Below are positions 35,441 through 42,597 of a DNA stretch of 64,000 nucleotides, piece by piece. The stretch is from the NCBI GenBank assembly GCA_965218935.1, contig CBDCMH010000005.1:1-64000 (forward strand), read 5' to 3'. The notes below the pieces were generated by a model. It saw nothing but the letters and a program-made list of their open reading frames with translations. It made no database searches and had not been told where the DNA came from. Numbering within the stretch: position 1 is the stretch's first letter; each line of letters starts with the position of its first letter. Made by a program: the position numbers and the translations under genes. Origin of the DNA: JADFOI01 sp965218935. GTDB taxonomy: Bacteria; Acidobacteriota; UBA6911; RPQK01; JADFOI01.

Positions 35441-35709
35441 ATAACTTGCCTACACCTCACGGTAAGAAATACCACAGACCATAGACCAGAGACAATAGAC
35501 AACAGACCGCTGACCGCTGACCGCCGTCAGCGGTCAGCGGAAATTCCAAATCCAAAATTCCAAATTCCAAACAAATTCAAGATCTCAAATTCAAAATTCA
35601 AAACGAATTCTTTATTTCCTTTTTCTCTTTCTATTTTCTGCCCGCAAGCTCCCCGCGCTGCGCTCTCTTGACAAAGCGGATCTGCGACTCTAGAGTCCTG
35701 TGAGGCATT
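35441..35709. repeat. Intergenic region with CAAATTCC-type repeats
   Basis: CAGACCGCTGACCGCTGACC then GCGGAAATTCCAAATCCAAA and AATTCCAAACAAATTCAAGA, ending with a normal leader for the next gene. No RNA gene or ORF is convincing. It contains the divergent promoters for the amidohydrolase and the lyase. Confidence 0.45.
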
Positions 35710-36690
35710 ATGAAAACTCAGCCCGCATCACTGCCTTCGATCAGCGGAATCATTGGTGCCTGCCTGACCCCTTTTGACGACGACGGCCGCATCGACTACC
35801 ACGCTCTAGAGAAAGAAATCGACTTCATCGTCGAGGACGCCGATGCCATCTCCATCGCCGCCGTGGAAGCTGCAGAGTACACGGTTCTGTCTCTGGAGGA
35901 GCGGCAGGAATTGATGCGTCGGGCGACTGAGATGGTCGACAAACGCATTCCGGTGATTCTGGGCGCTTCCCACCCTGCTCCCAAAAAGGTCATTGAACTG
36001 GCCGAGTACTGTGCCGGCCTGGATGCCGAAATGGTCCAGGTGTTGATGCCGCTTCGTCCCTGGGGAGGTCAGCCTGCCATGCAGGAGTTGGTCGATTATT
36101 TTAGCGAGGTGGCCATCGCCAGTCCCCTGCCCATCGTCGCCTACCATAACCCAGGGCCGGGCGCCGACCCCAACATGGAAAATAGCATTCAGTTGAGTAC
36201 CATCTTCAACGTCTCCGCTTTCAAGGAGAGTTCGCGCGACATCATTAAAATCACGCGGATGATTGAAGAAATTGAGCTCAGCGGAAACGCACGCTATTTC
36301 ACCACCATGCAGCCGCTGCTGATGACCCTGGTCATGGGCGGTTCCGGTGCCACCATGCCACCCCCCGGAACCCGTATCGGGGCACGGGTGGTCAAGGCCT
36401 TCCGAGAGGGAGATCAGCAACGGGCGCAGTACTGGCAGCGCTTCTATTCCATGTTCCCCGCCAAGTGGGCGGCCTACGGGCTGCCGCCCATCATGAAATC
36501 GGCCATGAAACATTTCGGGGTGGATTTGGGAGATCCCGTTCCTCCCTTCAAACCGGTCACACCGAGAGATCACGCTCAGATTGGAGAATTCTTCCGTCAG
36601 ATTGGCTTGCTCGAGGAGGGAGACCCGCCTGAGGTTTCTTTGAGCGAAATCGTCGCCAACATGGGAGAAGAGGACACTTTTATCCGTTAG
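35710..36690 (+). CDS. Dihydrodipicolinate synthase/N-acetylneuraminate lyase family protein
   Basis: 326 residues, TIM-barrel aldolase or dehydratase. GIIGACLTPFDDDGRIDYHA at the start is the family opening; PIVAYHNPGPGADPNMENSI holds the conserved Tyr of the catalytic triad region; the Schiff-base Lys is in VSAFKESSRDIIK. The usual GSG/TTE motif near residue 50 reads AVEAAEYTVLS instead, so the substrate is probably not pyruvate plus semialdehyde. A catabolic keto-acid aldolase or dehydratase is more likely than lysine synthesis. Confidence 0.82.
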   Translation: MKTQPASLPSISGIIGACLTPFDDDGRIDYHALEKEIDFIVEDADAISIAAVEAAEYTVLSLEERQELMRRATEMVDKRIPVILGASHPAPKKVIELAEYCAGLDAEMVQVLMPLRPWGGQPAMQELVDYFSEVAIASPLPIVAYHNPGPGADPNMENSIQLSTIFNVSAFKESSRDIIKITRMIEEIELSGNARYFTTMQPLLMTLVMGGSGATMPPPGTRIGARVVKAFREGDQQRAQYWQRFYSMFPAKWAAYGLPPIMKSAMKHFGVDLGDPVPPFKPVTPRDHAQIGEFFRQIGLLEEGDPPEVSLSEIVANMGEEDTFIR

Positions 36691-36737
36691 GCCCGGATCA
36701 TTCAGCTGCAGCAGATCGTTTATGAATAGTCCGGGCC
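36690..36737. terminator. Hairpin after the DHDPS-family gene, IS1380-like ends
   Basis: GGCCCGGATCATTCA (36690-36704) and TGAATAGTCCGGGCC (36723-36737) are inverted with two mismatches and an 18-base loop. The left arm begins on the stop codon. It can act as a terminator and is also the smallest member of the CCGGACTAT family of ends. Confidence 0.55.
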
Positions 36738-36765
36738 TCTCCGGACCAGGAATCTTGGAGAATTC

Positions 36766-37932
36766 GTGCTGACGTCGTTTTTGGAGCAGATCAAGCAGAT
36801 TTCAGATCGATGGGTCTCCTTTCTCCTTCAATCCACATCGGAGTTTGGCAAGGAACTGACCGAGGAGGGCAAGGAAGACCAGCGGTTGTGGCGCAAGCGG
36901 CGGCTCAGGGATCTCCATTTTGTGCCATCACCCTCACAGGTGACCGCCAAGCGTCAAAAGATCGTCATTCTGGGAGGCGGAAGTGGCGGTCTGGTGGCCG
37001 CCACCCAGCTGGGGCGGAAACTGGGCAAGGATCATGACGTGATCCTGATCGATCGACGATCCCAACACGTCTTCATGCCCGCTTTTCTTTTTCTCATGGT
37101 GGGTCAGCGGCAACCCAAGGATATCGTACGCAATCTCAAAAAACTGGAGCAGCGCAACGTCCAGGTGATTCAGTCCCAAATCGAGGGGATCGATCCGCAG
37201 CGCCAGGAGGTCCATTTGGACAGCGGCGGTCCCATCTCCTACGACTATCTCATCATCTCACTGGGCATGCGGACAGCACCCGAACTTCTACCGGGTTTTG
37301 CCGAAGCCGCTCAACACAGCTGGGAGTTGGAGGCCACACTGCGCCTGAGGGAGACTCTGGAATCCTTTAAGGAGGGGCGGATCCTGGTCGGTGTCCCACC
37401 GGGTCCCTACCGCTGCCCTCCGGCTCCCTACGAAGCCCAATGGATGTTGGATAGTTATTTTCAGCGGCGGGGACTGCGCAACAAGGTGAAGATCGAATTT
37501 TTTACCCCCAGTCCGGAGCCCGCGGGAGAAGAGCGCACCCCTGCGGTTTGGATGGACAGACAGAGCAAAAAACGGGGAGTTCAGCAACACTACTCTTTCT
37601 CCGTCCAGTCCATCGATGCCCAGCGCAAAGTTGCCAAAGCTCTGTACGGCTCCGAACTTCCCTACGATCTGCTTTTTTTAGTGCCCCCCCATCAACCGGC
37701 TCAGGCACTCGTGGACAGCAGCCTGGTGGAGACAGGAAACGGTATCCGAGTGGACTACGATACCCTGGTGACACGGTGGGGAAATGTTTACTGCATCGGC
37801 GACTGTGCGGATATGCCGGTCTCCAAATCGGGGGGCGTTGCCCACCAACAGGCTGAAGTCGTGGCTCACAATCTGGCCGTGGAACTGACGGGTAAGGGAG
37901 AGCCCACGACCTTTCGCCTCCACACCTTGTGA
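36766..37932 (+). CDS. Sulfide:quinone oxidoreductase-like FAD protein, short C-terminus
   Basis: 388 residues, GTG start. A Rossmann FAD site (IVILGGGSGGLVAATQLG, about 66-83) follows an unusual ~60-residue charged helical N-terminal extension. The second site is in NVYCIGDCADMPVSKSG. GPYRCPPAPYE near residue 215 carries the Cys conserved in SQR and flavocytochrome c. The protein stops at TTFRLHTL, before the C-terminal segment that normally carries another redox Cys and the membrane-binding helices. It may therefore be truncated: the DNA after the stop is repeat-like. Sulfide oxidation to a quinone or persulfide would fit the neighbouring sulfur operons; another NADH-type flavoprotein cannot be excluded. 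Confidence 0.7.
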   Translation: MLTSFLEQIKQISDRWVSFLLQSTSEFGKELTEEGKEDQRLWRKRRLRDLHFVPSPSQVTAKRQKIVILGGGSGGLVAATQLGRKLGKDHDVILIDRRSQHVFMPAFLFLMVGQRQPKDIVRNLKKLEQRNVQVIQSQIEGIDPQRQEVHLDSGGPISYDYLIISLGMRTAPELLPGFAEAAQHSWELEATLRLRETLESFKEGRILVGVPPGPYRCPPAPYEAQWMLDSYFQRRGLRNKVKIEFFTPSPEPAGEERTPAVWMDRQSKKRGVQQHYSFSVQSIDAQRKVAKALYGSELPYDLLFLVPPHQPAQALVDSSLVETGNGIRVDYDTLVTRWGNVYCIGDCADMPVSKSGGVAHQQAEVVAHNLAVELTGKGEPTTFRLHTL

Positions 37933-38198
37933 CTGCTTGCATTCGGCGCGGGGCGCGCCGCCGCTAATCGCACGGTTCAGCCCGCAGGTTGGCCTCCCTT
38001 TGGCTCGCCAGAGAGTCGTACCTGGGGACCTTCCCGGCTGATCTACTGGGGGAAGGTCGGCTTTGAAAAATGGTGGCTCTGGCGTTTCTTCTAGCCTGGA
38101 TTATGCATAGGTAAATACGGTCCTGACAAGGCGCGCATTATAGGGGGACGGTTCTTACCGGTGCTGGGTTTCCAGGCGGTTACAAGCTGGTGCGATGG
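37933..38198. other. Non-coding, repeat-derived stretch
   Basis: GC-rich palindromic start (GGCGCGGGGCGCGCCGCC), then CCTGGATTATGCATAGG at 38095-38111 and CTGACAAGGCGCGC at 38122-38135. The last two are shared with the repeat at 31957-32105. No gene is seen. It separates the convergent SQR-like gene and membrane protein gene. Confidence 0.45.
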
Positions 38199-38924
38199 TT
38201 AAGGAAGCGCGCTCTTCCGGCTCATCACATAGTTGATGATGAAGGCGTTGAGCGTGATGAATATCGGCACCACCACCGTGGGCGCCAGAGCCATCGGGTA
38301 TTCGAACATGGAAACCATGTCCGGCGTCGAATGGATGATGTGCCAGGGGCCCGGTATACCAAGGTTCATCAGGACTTGGCCGCCGGGCACGATGATCACG
38401 AAACCGTAGACGTTGAGCGCGAGGACCCATTTCAGGTCCAGCGATTTCTGATAGAGCAGATATCCCGCCAACAGCGACAGCGCTCCGAAGACAAAATCGG
38501 GAATCCCAAGATAAAAGGCGATCTCAGACGAGAACTCTCCCTTCAGACCCTTGATGATCCCACCTATGGCCAATACCCGAAGACCTTCGAACAGCATGAT
38601 CTTATGCACTCCGACGGCGTCTACCACACTATTGATGGAATCCCTGAACTCGGCCGAAAGGCCCCAGGGGACCATAAAGACAATCACAGGCACCATTGTG
38701 ACCCAAAGGCCGGGAAGTCTCTCCAAAACCGCGGTCTGGGTATAGACCCCCTTGAGGGCAAGATAGGCGCTGATCGGCGCCCACAAGACCAGCAAGGCGA
38801 TCACGATATAGAGCGGCCGCGCCCGGTCGGGGGACAGCCTATCTGTGCGCTGCGCGCTGCGCACAGCAAGGGCCATGAGGACGACCTGCGCCACGAATAA
38901 AAAAGGAAGGGTCGAGTCCCCCAT
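38199..38924 (-). CDS. Hypothetical seven-helix membrane protein
   Basis: 241 residues, about seven membrane helices (for example LPFLFVAQVVLMALAVRSAQ; PLYIVIALLVLWAPISAYLA; WVTMVPVIVFMVPWGL; LALNVYGFVIIVPGGQVLM). The C-terminus is short and basic. It has no cysteine and no motif I recognise. It is the last gene of the minus-strand sulfur operon, about 50 bases after a tusA gene. A transporter or membrane anchor for that pathway is inference from position only; it is not a YeeE/YedE type by motif. Confidence 0.55.
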   Translation of the reverse strand: MGDSTLPFLFVAQVVLMALAVRSAQRTDRLSPDRARPLYIVIALLVLWAPISAYLALKGVYTQTAVLERLPGLWVTMVPVIVFMVPWGLSAEFRDSINSVVDAVGVHKIMLFEGLRVLAIGGIIKGLKGEFSSEIAFYLGIPDFVFGALSLLAGYLLYQKSLDLKWVLALNVYGFVIIVPGGQVLMNLGIPGPWHIIHSTPDMVSMFEYPMALAPTVVVPIFITLNAFIINYVMSRKSALP

Positions 38925-38975
38925 AAAACCCCCTAACCGATCTTCTTGACCGTCTCTTCCCGCTCGCCCCTATAG

Positions 38976-39227
38976 TCAAGATCCTTTTCTCACATGAAAT
39001 ATCAGTAGATTCCCTTCCTCCCGGATCTCCACCACTTCATGTCCCGTCTTCCTCGTCCAGGCCGGTATATCCGACTTTGCAGCAGGATCCGTAGAAAGGA
39101 CCTCCAACACTTCCCCGACCTCTATCTCGGCTATGGCCCGCTTCGCCTTTAATACGGGTATGGGGCAGAGCAGCCCCTTGACGTCGAGCGTCTTTGTGAT
39201 CTTAAGTTCCGACAAAAGTCCCACCAC
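38976..39227 (-). CDS. tusA: TusA-family sulfurtransferase (second copy)
   Basis: 83 residues, GTG start. TusA motif LDVKGLLCPIPVLKAKRAIA with the sulfur-carrying Cys in CPIP; the two-layer alpha/beta fold is evident from VLEVLSTDPAAKSDIPAW. TusA proteins relay persulfide sulfur between rhodaneses, DsrE proteins and sHdr/LbpA. This copy is next to the acylphosphatase and the membrane protein. It differs from the other TusA (CPWP) of the operon, so the two may have different partners. Confidence 0.85.
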   Translation of the reverse strand: MVGLLSELKITKTLDVKGLLCPIPVLKAKRAIAEIEVGEVLEVLSTDPAAKSDIPAWTRKTGHEVVEIREEGNLLIFHVRKGS

Positions 39228-39243
39228 CGAGTAAAACGTTCAA

Positions 39244-39519
39244 TTACGTGACCTGAAAGGAGTTGAGCGATTCATCAAACAACTGAGGAGACGACTCCAA
39301 GTTCTCCACCTTGGAGAATGGGGGTCCCTTGCCACAAAACTCGATCCCCTGCTCGACGCGATCCTTATCTCCCTGTAAGATCGCTTCTACGCTCCCGTCT
39401 TGTAGATTCTTGACCCAGCCCGACAAATCAAGCCGGTCAGCAACCCGAGCTACATATGCGCGGTAGCCAACTCCCTGCACAGCTCCTGTGATCCTGGCCT
39501 TTACAGCTACCTTTTCCAT
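39244..39519 (-). CDS. Acylphosphatase
   Basis: 91 residues. The catalytic loop VQGVGYRAYV carries the essential Arg; the second key residue is the Asn of GWVKNLQDGSVEAIL. The family hydrolyses acyl-phosphates such as carbamoyl- or acetyl-phosphate. Its place between rhodanese and TusA genes, in an operon headed by a SelD-like ATP enzyme, is unusual and suggests a phosphorylated or thio-acyl-phosphate intermediate. That role is speculation. Confidence 0.87.
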   Translation of the reverse strand: MEKVAVKARITGAVQGVGYRAYVARVADRLDLSGWVKNLQDGSVEAILQGDKDRVEQGIEFCGKGPPFSKVENLESSPQLFDESLNSFQVT

Positions 39520-39536
39520 CCCCAGTTAGGCCGAAT

Positions 39537-40325
39537 CTACTTGGACCCGTACTCCTTGGGCAAATCAGGAAGCGTACCCCACTCAGAAAAAGACTGAGGA
39601 TAAAGGAGAACATTCTTGTGCCCGGCACGCTTCAAGGCGTAATACATATGGGACGCAGTCATCCCCGTGTTGCAGTAAGCGATCAACTCATCATCAGCAG
39701 CGATCCCGCATTCCGAGAAGGTCCCCTTCAGCTCTTCAACCTTTCGAAAGTTCCCATCCGTCCCTACATTGAGCGTCCAGGGTATGTTAATCGATCCGGG
39801 TACATGCCCTTTCACATACTCGTTCACAGGCCTCGAATCTATAGTCTTTCCGAGACCAGATTCGATCCTTTCCAATACATCTTCCTTTGTGGCAATCTTG
39901 CCGGGGTCCAGGGTCGCATGATAGACGGCGGCCGGGCGCGAGCTGCTCTCAACCGTGGCACTCCTACCTTCAGCCAGGTAGCCACTAAAGGTCCTATCGA
40001 GCATACCCATCTTCTCGTGTCCGAATACCTCCAGAGTCCACATGAGCCTGGAGGTGTAGACCCCATCATGATCATCGTAGGCTATGATCGTTATATCGTT
40101 AGTGATGCCTTTACTGCCCAGGAGAGCCTCGACATCCTCCTTTGACGGATAGGAGCAGACCAAACCGCTGGACTTGAGCAGCGTTGTGATAGGAAGGGAA
40201 ATAGACTTCGGTATGTGTCCCTCCTCATAGGCTGTGGGTTTGCGAGTATCGACAATGCATACGGAGGGATCGTCCCAATGACTGACAACCCACTCCGTGT
40301 CCACGACCATTATGTCATCGCTCAC
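39537..40325 (-). CDS. Two-domain rhodanese-like sulfurtransferase
   Basis: 262 residues, GTG start (an ATG lies five codons on). The N-terminal inactive-type domain (CIVDTRKPTAYEEGHIPKSI; YDDHDGVYTSRLMWTLEVFG) is followed by an active C-terminal domain (TIDSRPVNEYVKGHVPGSIN) with catalytic Cys in YCNTGMTASHMYYAL. This layout matches thiosulfate/3-mercaptopyruvate sulfurtransferases. It loads persulfide onto acceptor proteins; the neighbouring TusA proteins are the obvious acceptors. It starts nine bases after the upstream tusA. Confidence 0.9.
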   Translation of the reverse strand: MSDDIMVVDTEWVVSHWDDPSVCIVDTRKPTAYEEGHIPKSISLPITTLLKSSGLVCSYPSKEDVEALLGSKGITNDITIIAYDDHDGVYTSRLMWTLEVFGHEKMGMLDRTFSGYLAEGRSATVESSSRPAAVYHATLDPGKIATKEDVLERIESGLGKTIDSRPVNEYVKGHVPGSINIPWTLNVGTDGNFRKVEELKGTFSECGIAADDELIAYCNTGMTASHMYYALKRAGHKNVLLYPQSFSEWGTLPDLPKEYGSK

Positions 40326-40333
40326 GGCTATTC

Positions 40334-40570
40334 CTACTTTGCTCTGATGAGTAGTTTGTAGACCCCTTCCCCCAGCTTCTCAGCGGAAAGCACCTCATGG
40401 CCCTCGACTTTGACAGCGTCAGGAATGTTGCTAAAGGAGGGTGTGTGGTCGATCATCACCTCCAGCACCTCTCCCCCTGGCATCTTCTTTATCTCCTTCA
40501 TGGTAAGCATGACCGGCCAGGGACAAACTTCACCTCTTGCATCCAGTTTCTTGCTTACTGTGATCTCCAA
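40334..40570 (-). CDS. tusA: TusA-family sulfurtransferase (first copy)
   Basis: 78 residues with the active site LDARGEVCPWPVMLTMKEIK. The start is TTG (40568-40570); a strong AGGAGG lies about eight bases upstream, which decides this start. C-terminal half: VLEVMIDHTPSFSNIPDAVK. It lies between the SelD-like gene and the rhodanese, consistent with a sulfur relay. Confidence 0.87.
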   Translation of the reverse strand: MEITVSKKLDARGEVCPWPVMLTMKEIKKMPGGEVLEVMIDHTPSFSNIPDAVKVEGHEVLSAEKLGEGVYKLLIRAK

Positions 40571-40583
40571 AGAAGCACCTCCT

Positions 40584-42002
40584 TTATTCGTCTTTGAACG
40601 TCATCTCTCCAAGAACGCCCTTAGAGGCGATCATGTCCTTCACTTCAGGGTCCACAAACAGCTTCCCCTCTCCCTTGCCCAGGACTGAGCCTATGATCTG
40701 CGGCTGGTACCCCTCCTGCTGCAACTCTCCATAGATATCCTCAATGACTTCCTTGCCAGCGATGATGGCTACCGCTCCGTTGGTTCCGGCCGTCCCGTTA
40801 TCCAGTAGGAAGTTCCTGGTGGCGAACCTGACGTACTCGGGGTAGGCCAAAGGGATTGCGTCCAGGCTGATATCCGCCCCGCTCAATTCAGCGGTCTCCT
40901 TGAATATCAGTATACCGGGCCCTGAGAGATCCCCGGAACAAACCACATGTTCTTTGACGTTGAAGGACTCTCCGTAGTTGGGACAGTGCTTGTTGATCAC
41001 CTCTCCGATCTTGAGGTTCGGGACCTTCATCACCTCGACTACATCGTCCTTGGCCTGTCGCAGATCTTCCAAGTTGAGACCCTCTTCTTCTAACTTCTCA
41101 AGGTAGTCTTCGTCCGCCAGGCATGACAGGTAAACGTTTATGGGTGCCAAATCCCCAAAGGGCCGACTCACCAGCAGTTGCATCCCTTCCTCAAGCTTGT
41201 CATAGAAGGTGGGGGTTTCCTTAAAAGTGTCACCTACGACGGTAGCTCCGATGAGCAGCTTCCCCCGTCCCAGGGGCCCTTCGCTGTGCACGGTCATCCC
41301 ATATTGGGAGGCAAAGGCCTTCATATGCCCATCTATCTGTTGGGCCATCTCGTCGTTGGCTGAATCATACACCGGATACAGCCTGAGGTTCTCATAGCAT
41401 CCTAAGCTCAATAGGTCGTTCAGCGAGTTAGACACTGCTACAAAAGCCTGGGCTTCAGACCCGGGATCGTCGGTGGGATCGATGATCTGAATCGTATCAT
41501 TGTTGGCCAGGGTGTAACCCATGGACTCTCCATCGTTTTCCCTTATGAAGTCAAACATCGCGAACTGGGCATCTTCGTGTGCCGTAATGATGGAGTGGCC
41601 TTTGCCCACAGTAAACTTGATGTTCGCTTTGCCTATTTCCCGATAAAGGTTCAAAAGTAAATCGCCGAAGGCTTCAGGGCTCTCAGCCTTTCTCTGATGC
41701 ACCTGAACCAGGGAGATTGCTCTATTCGGGTTCAGCCTCTTTAGCCCTTCCATATCTACCTCCGGGTTCTCCGGATCATAGACCCTCCTTTCAAATACCG
41801 CCCCCTCCTTAGTGCACGGGAAGATATCGGCATCCTCTCTAGGACTGACCATGACGCCCAGGTTGCGCAACTCCGGCTTTATTTTCCTGAGTGCTGGATA
41901 GACCACGTCCACAAGATCAACCTTCACGGCACAGCCTGCCACCCACTTCAGGGGATCCAGGCCGAGTTTGCGGTAATAATCCACCTTCTCCCAAAAGTCC
42001 AT
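40584..42002 (-). CDS. SelD-like AIR-synthase superfamily protein
   Basis: 472 residues. Related to selenophosphate synthetase and PurM. GCAVKVD near residue 23 has the C-x-x-K of the SelD active site. An ~80-residue insertion separates it from KFTVGKGHSIITAHEDA. Next is NDTIQIIDPTDDPGSEAQAF with AVSNSLNDLLSLG, matching the SelD Asp-rich metal/ATP strand and TNALSD helix. The C-terminal AIRS_C-type domain includes HVVCSGDLSGPGILIF and NGTAGTNGAVAII. It is longer and more divergent than SelD and no selenium genes are present. It is first in an operon with TusA, rhodanese and acylphosphatase, which suggests ATP-dependent activation of sulfur (a thiophosphate donor?). That function is a hypothesis. 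Confidence 0.7.
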   Translation of the reverse strand: MDFWEKVDYYRKLGLDPLKWVAGCAVKVDLVDVVYPALRKIKPELRNLGVMVSPREDADIFPCTKEGAVFERRVYDPENPEVDMEGLKRLNPNRAISLVQVHQRKAESPEAFGDLLLNLYREIGKANIKFTVGKGHSIITAHEDAQFAMFDFIRENDGESMGYTLANNDTIQIIDPTDDPGSEAQAFVAVSNSLNDLLSLGCYENLRLYPVYDSANDEMAQQIDGHMKAFASQYGMTVHSEGPLGRGKLLIGATVVGDTFKETPTFYDKLEEGMQLLVSRPFGDLAPINVYLSCLADEDYLEKLEEEGLNLEDLRQAKDDVVEVMKVPNLKIGEVINKHCPNYGESFNVKEHVVCSGDLSGPGILIFKETAELSGADISLDAIPLAYPEYVRFATRNFLLDNGTAGTNGAVAIIAGKEVIEDIYGELQQEGYQPQIIGSVLGKGEGKLFVDPEVKDMIASKGVLGEMTFKDE

Positions 42003-42185
42003 GTTCGTTCACTCCAAATCGTTAGTCGTCAGGTTAATGTGAGCCATCCTAATTTCAACTCAATTCAAGCGATAGTAGATCAAAATCACTCACATGGGAA
42101 GGGACAAGATTGACAAACGTTCTCGGCAAAGCTAATCTAGGGGTAGAATATAGCATAAACACTATATAAAATAAAGAGAATAGAT
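42003..42185. promoter_or_regulatory. Divergent promoter region between the SelD-like and sHdr operons
   Basis: Plus-strand sigma-70-like promoter: TTGACA (42110-42115), 17-base spacer, TAATCT (42133-42138). Directly downstream lies an inverted repeat ATATAG-N8-CTATAT (42148-42153 and 42162-42167). It overlaps the likely transcription start, an ideal spot for an ArsR-type repressor. On the minus side TTGGAGTGAACGAAC supplies the Shine-Dalgarno for the SelD-like gene. One operator here could control both operons. Confidence 0.6.
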
Positions 42186-42554
42186 ATGGCTGATTACGAC
42201 AACTCTTCAGCAGAGTTCCTTCTGCGGGCTTCCCGGATCTTGAAAGCGCTGGGGCATCCTGTCCGACTGGAGATTGTCAAGTACCTGCAGGACAGCGAGC
42301 ACTCTGTTGCCCAGATTCAAAATCATCTGAATCTCATCCAATCCGTGACATCCCAGCATCTTCGTCTAATGTATAAAAAAGGGATCGTGAAATATCGCCG
42401 TGAAGGGACAACCCGTTACTATTCCATCGCCAACGAATTTATCGACAAGATTCTGACTTGTTTCACAGAATGTGAGAGCAGACTGCAGTCCAACCAATGG
42501 AAGATGGCATGGCTTGGATACGAGATCGAAGAAGAGGAGCGTGTTGCAAAGTGA
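42186..42554 (+). CDS. ArsR/SmtB-family regulator (sHdrR-like)
   Basis: 122 residues, winged helix (ILKALGHPVRLEIVKYLQDS; IQSVTSQHLRLMYKKGIVKY). The only cysteines are C92 and C96 (LTCFTECESR). ArsR-type repressors next to shdr operons (sHdrR) sense sulfane sulfur through a cysteine pair. Here the pair is only four residues apart, in the dimerisation helix, so the sensing geometry may differ. It is the first gene of the plus-strand operon and faces an inverted repeat in its own promoter, so autoregulation is likely. Confidence 0.85.
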   Translation: MADYDNSSAEFLLRASRILKALGHPVRLEIVKYLQDSEHSVAQIQNHLNLIQSVTSQHLRLMYKKGIVKYRREGTTRYYSIANEFIDKILTCFTECESRLQSNQWKMAWLGYEIEEEERVAK

Positions 42555-42597
42555 CCCCTATACTCAGATTGAGCAAGAACCCTAAGGTCTTTAGCTT

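Noticed and set aside
39537..40325. Secreted SoxYZ/SoxCD-type thiosulfate enzyme
   Set aside because: The sequence is a two-domain cytoplasmic rhodanese with YCNTGM active site and no signal peptide.
40584..42002. Archaeal-type fructose-bisphosphatase or true selenophosphate synthetase for the 472-residue protein
   Set aside because: The C-x-x-K plus IIDPTDDPG and SNSLNDLLSLG pattern is of the SelD/PurM type, which excludes FBPase. True SelD is shorter, and no selA, selB, selU or selenoprotein gene is nearby.
42003..42185. CRISPR or small RNA gene in the divergent region
   Set aside because: Only one short inverted repeat and promoter-like elements are present; no spaced direct repeats or terminator.
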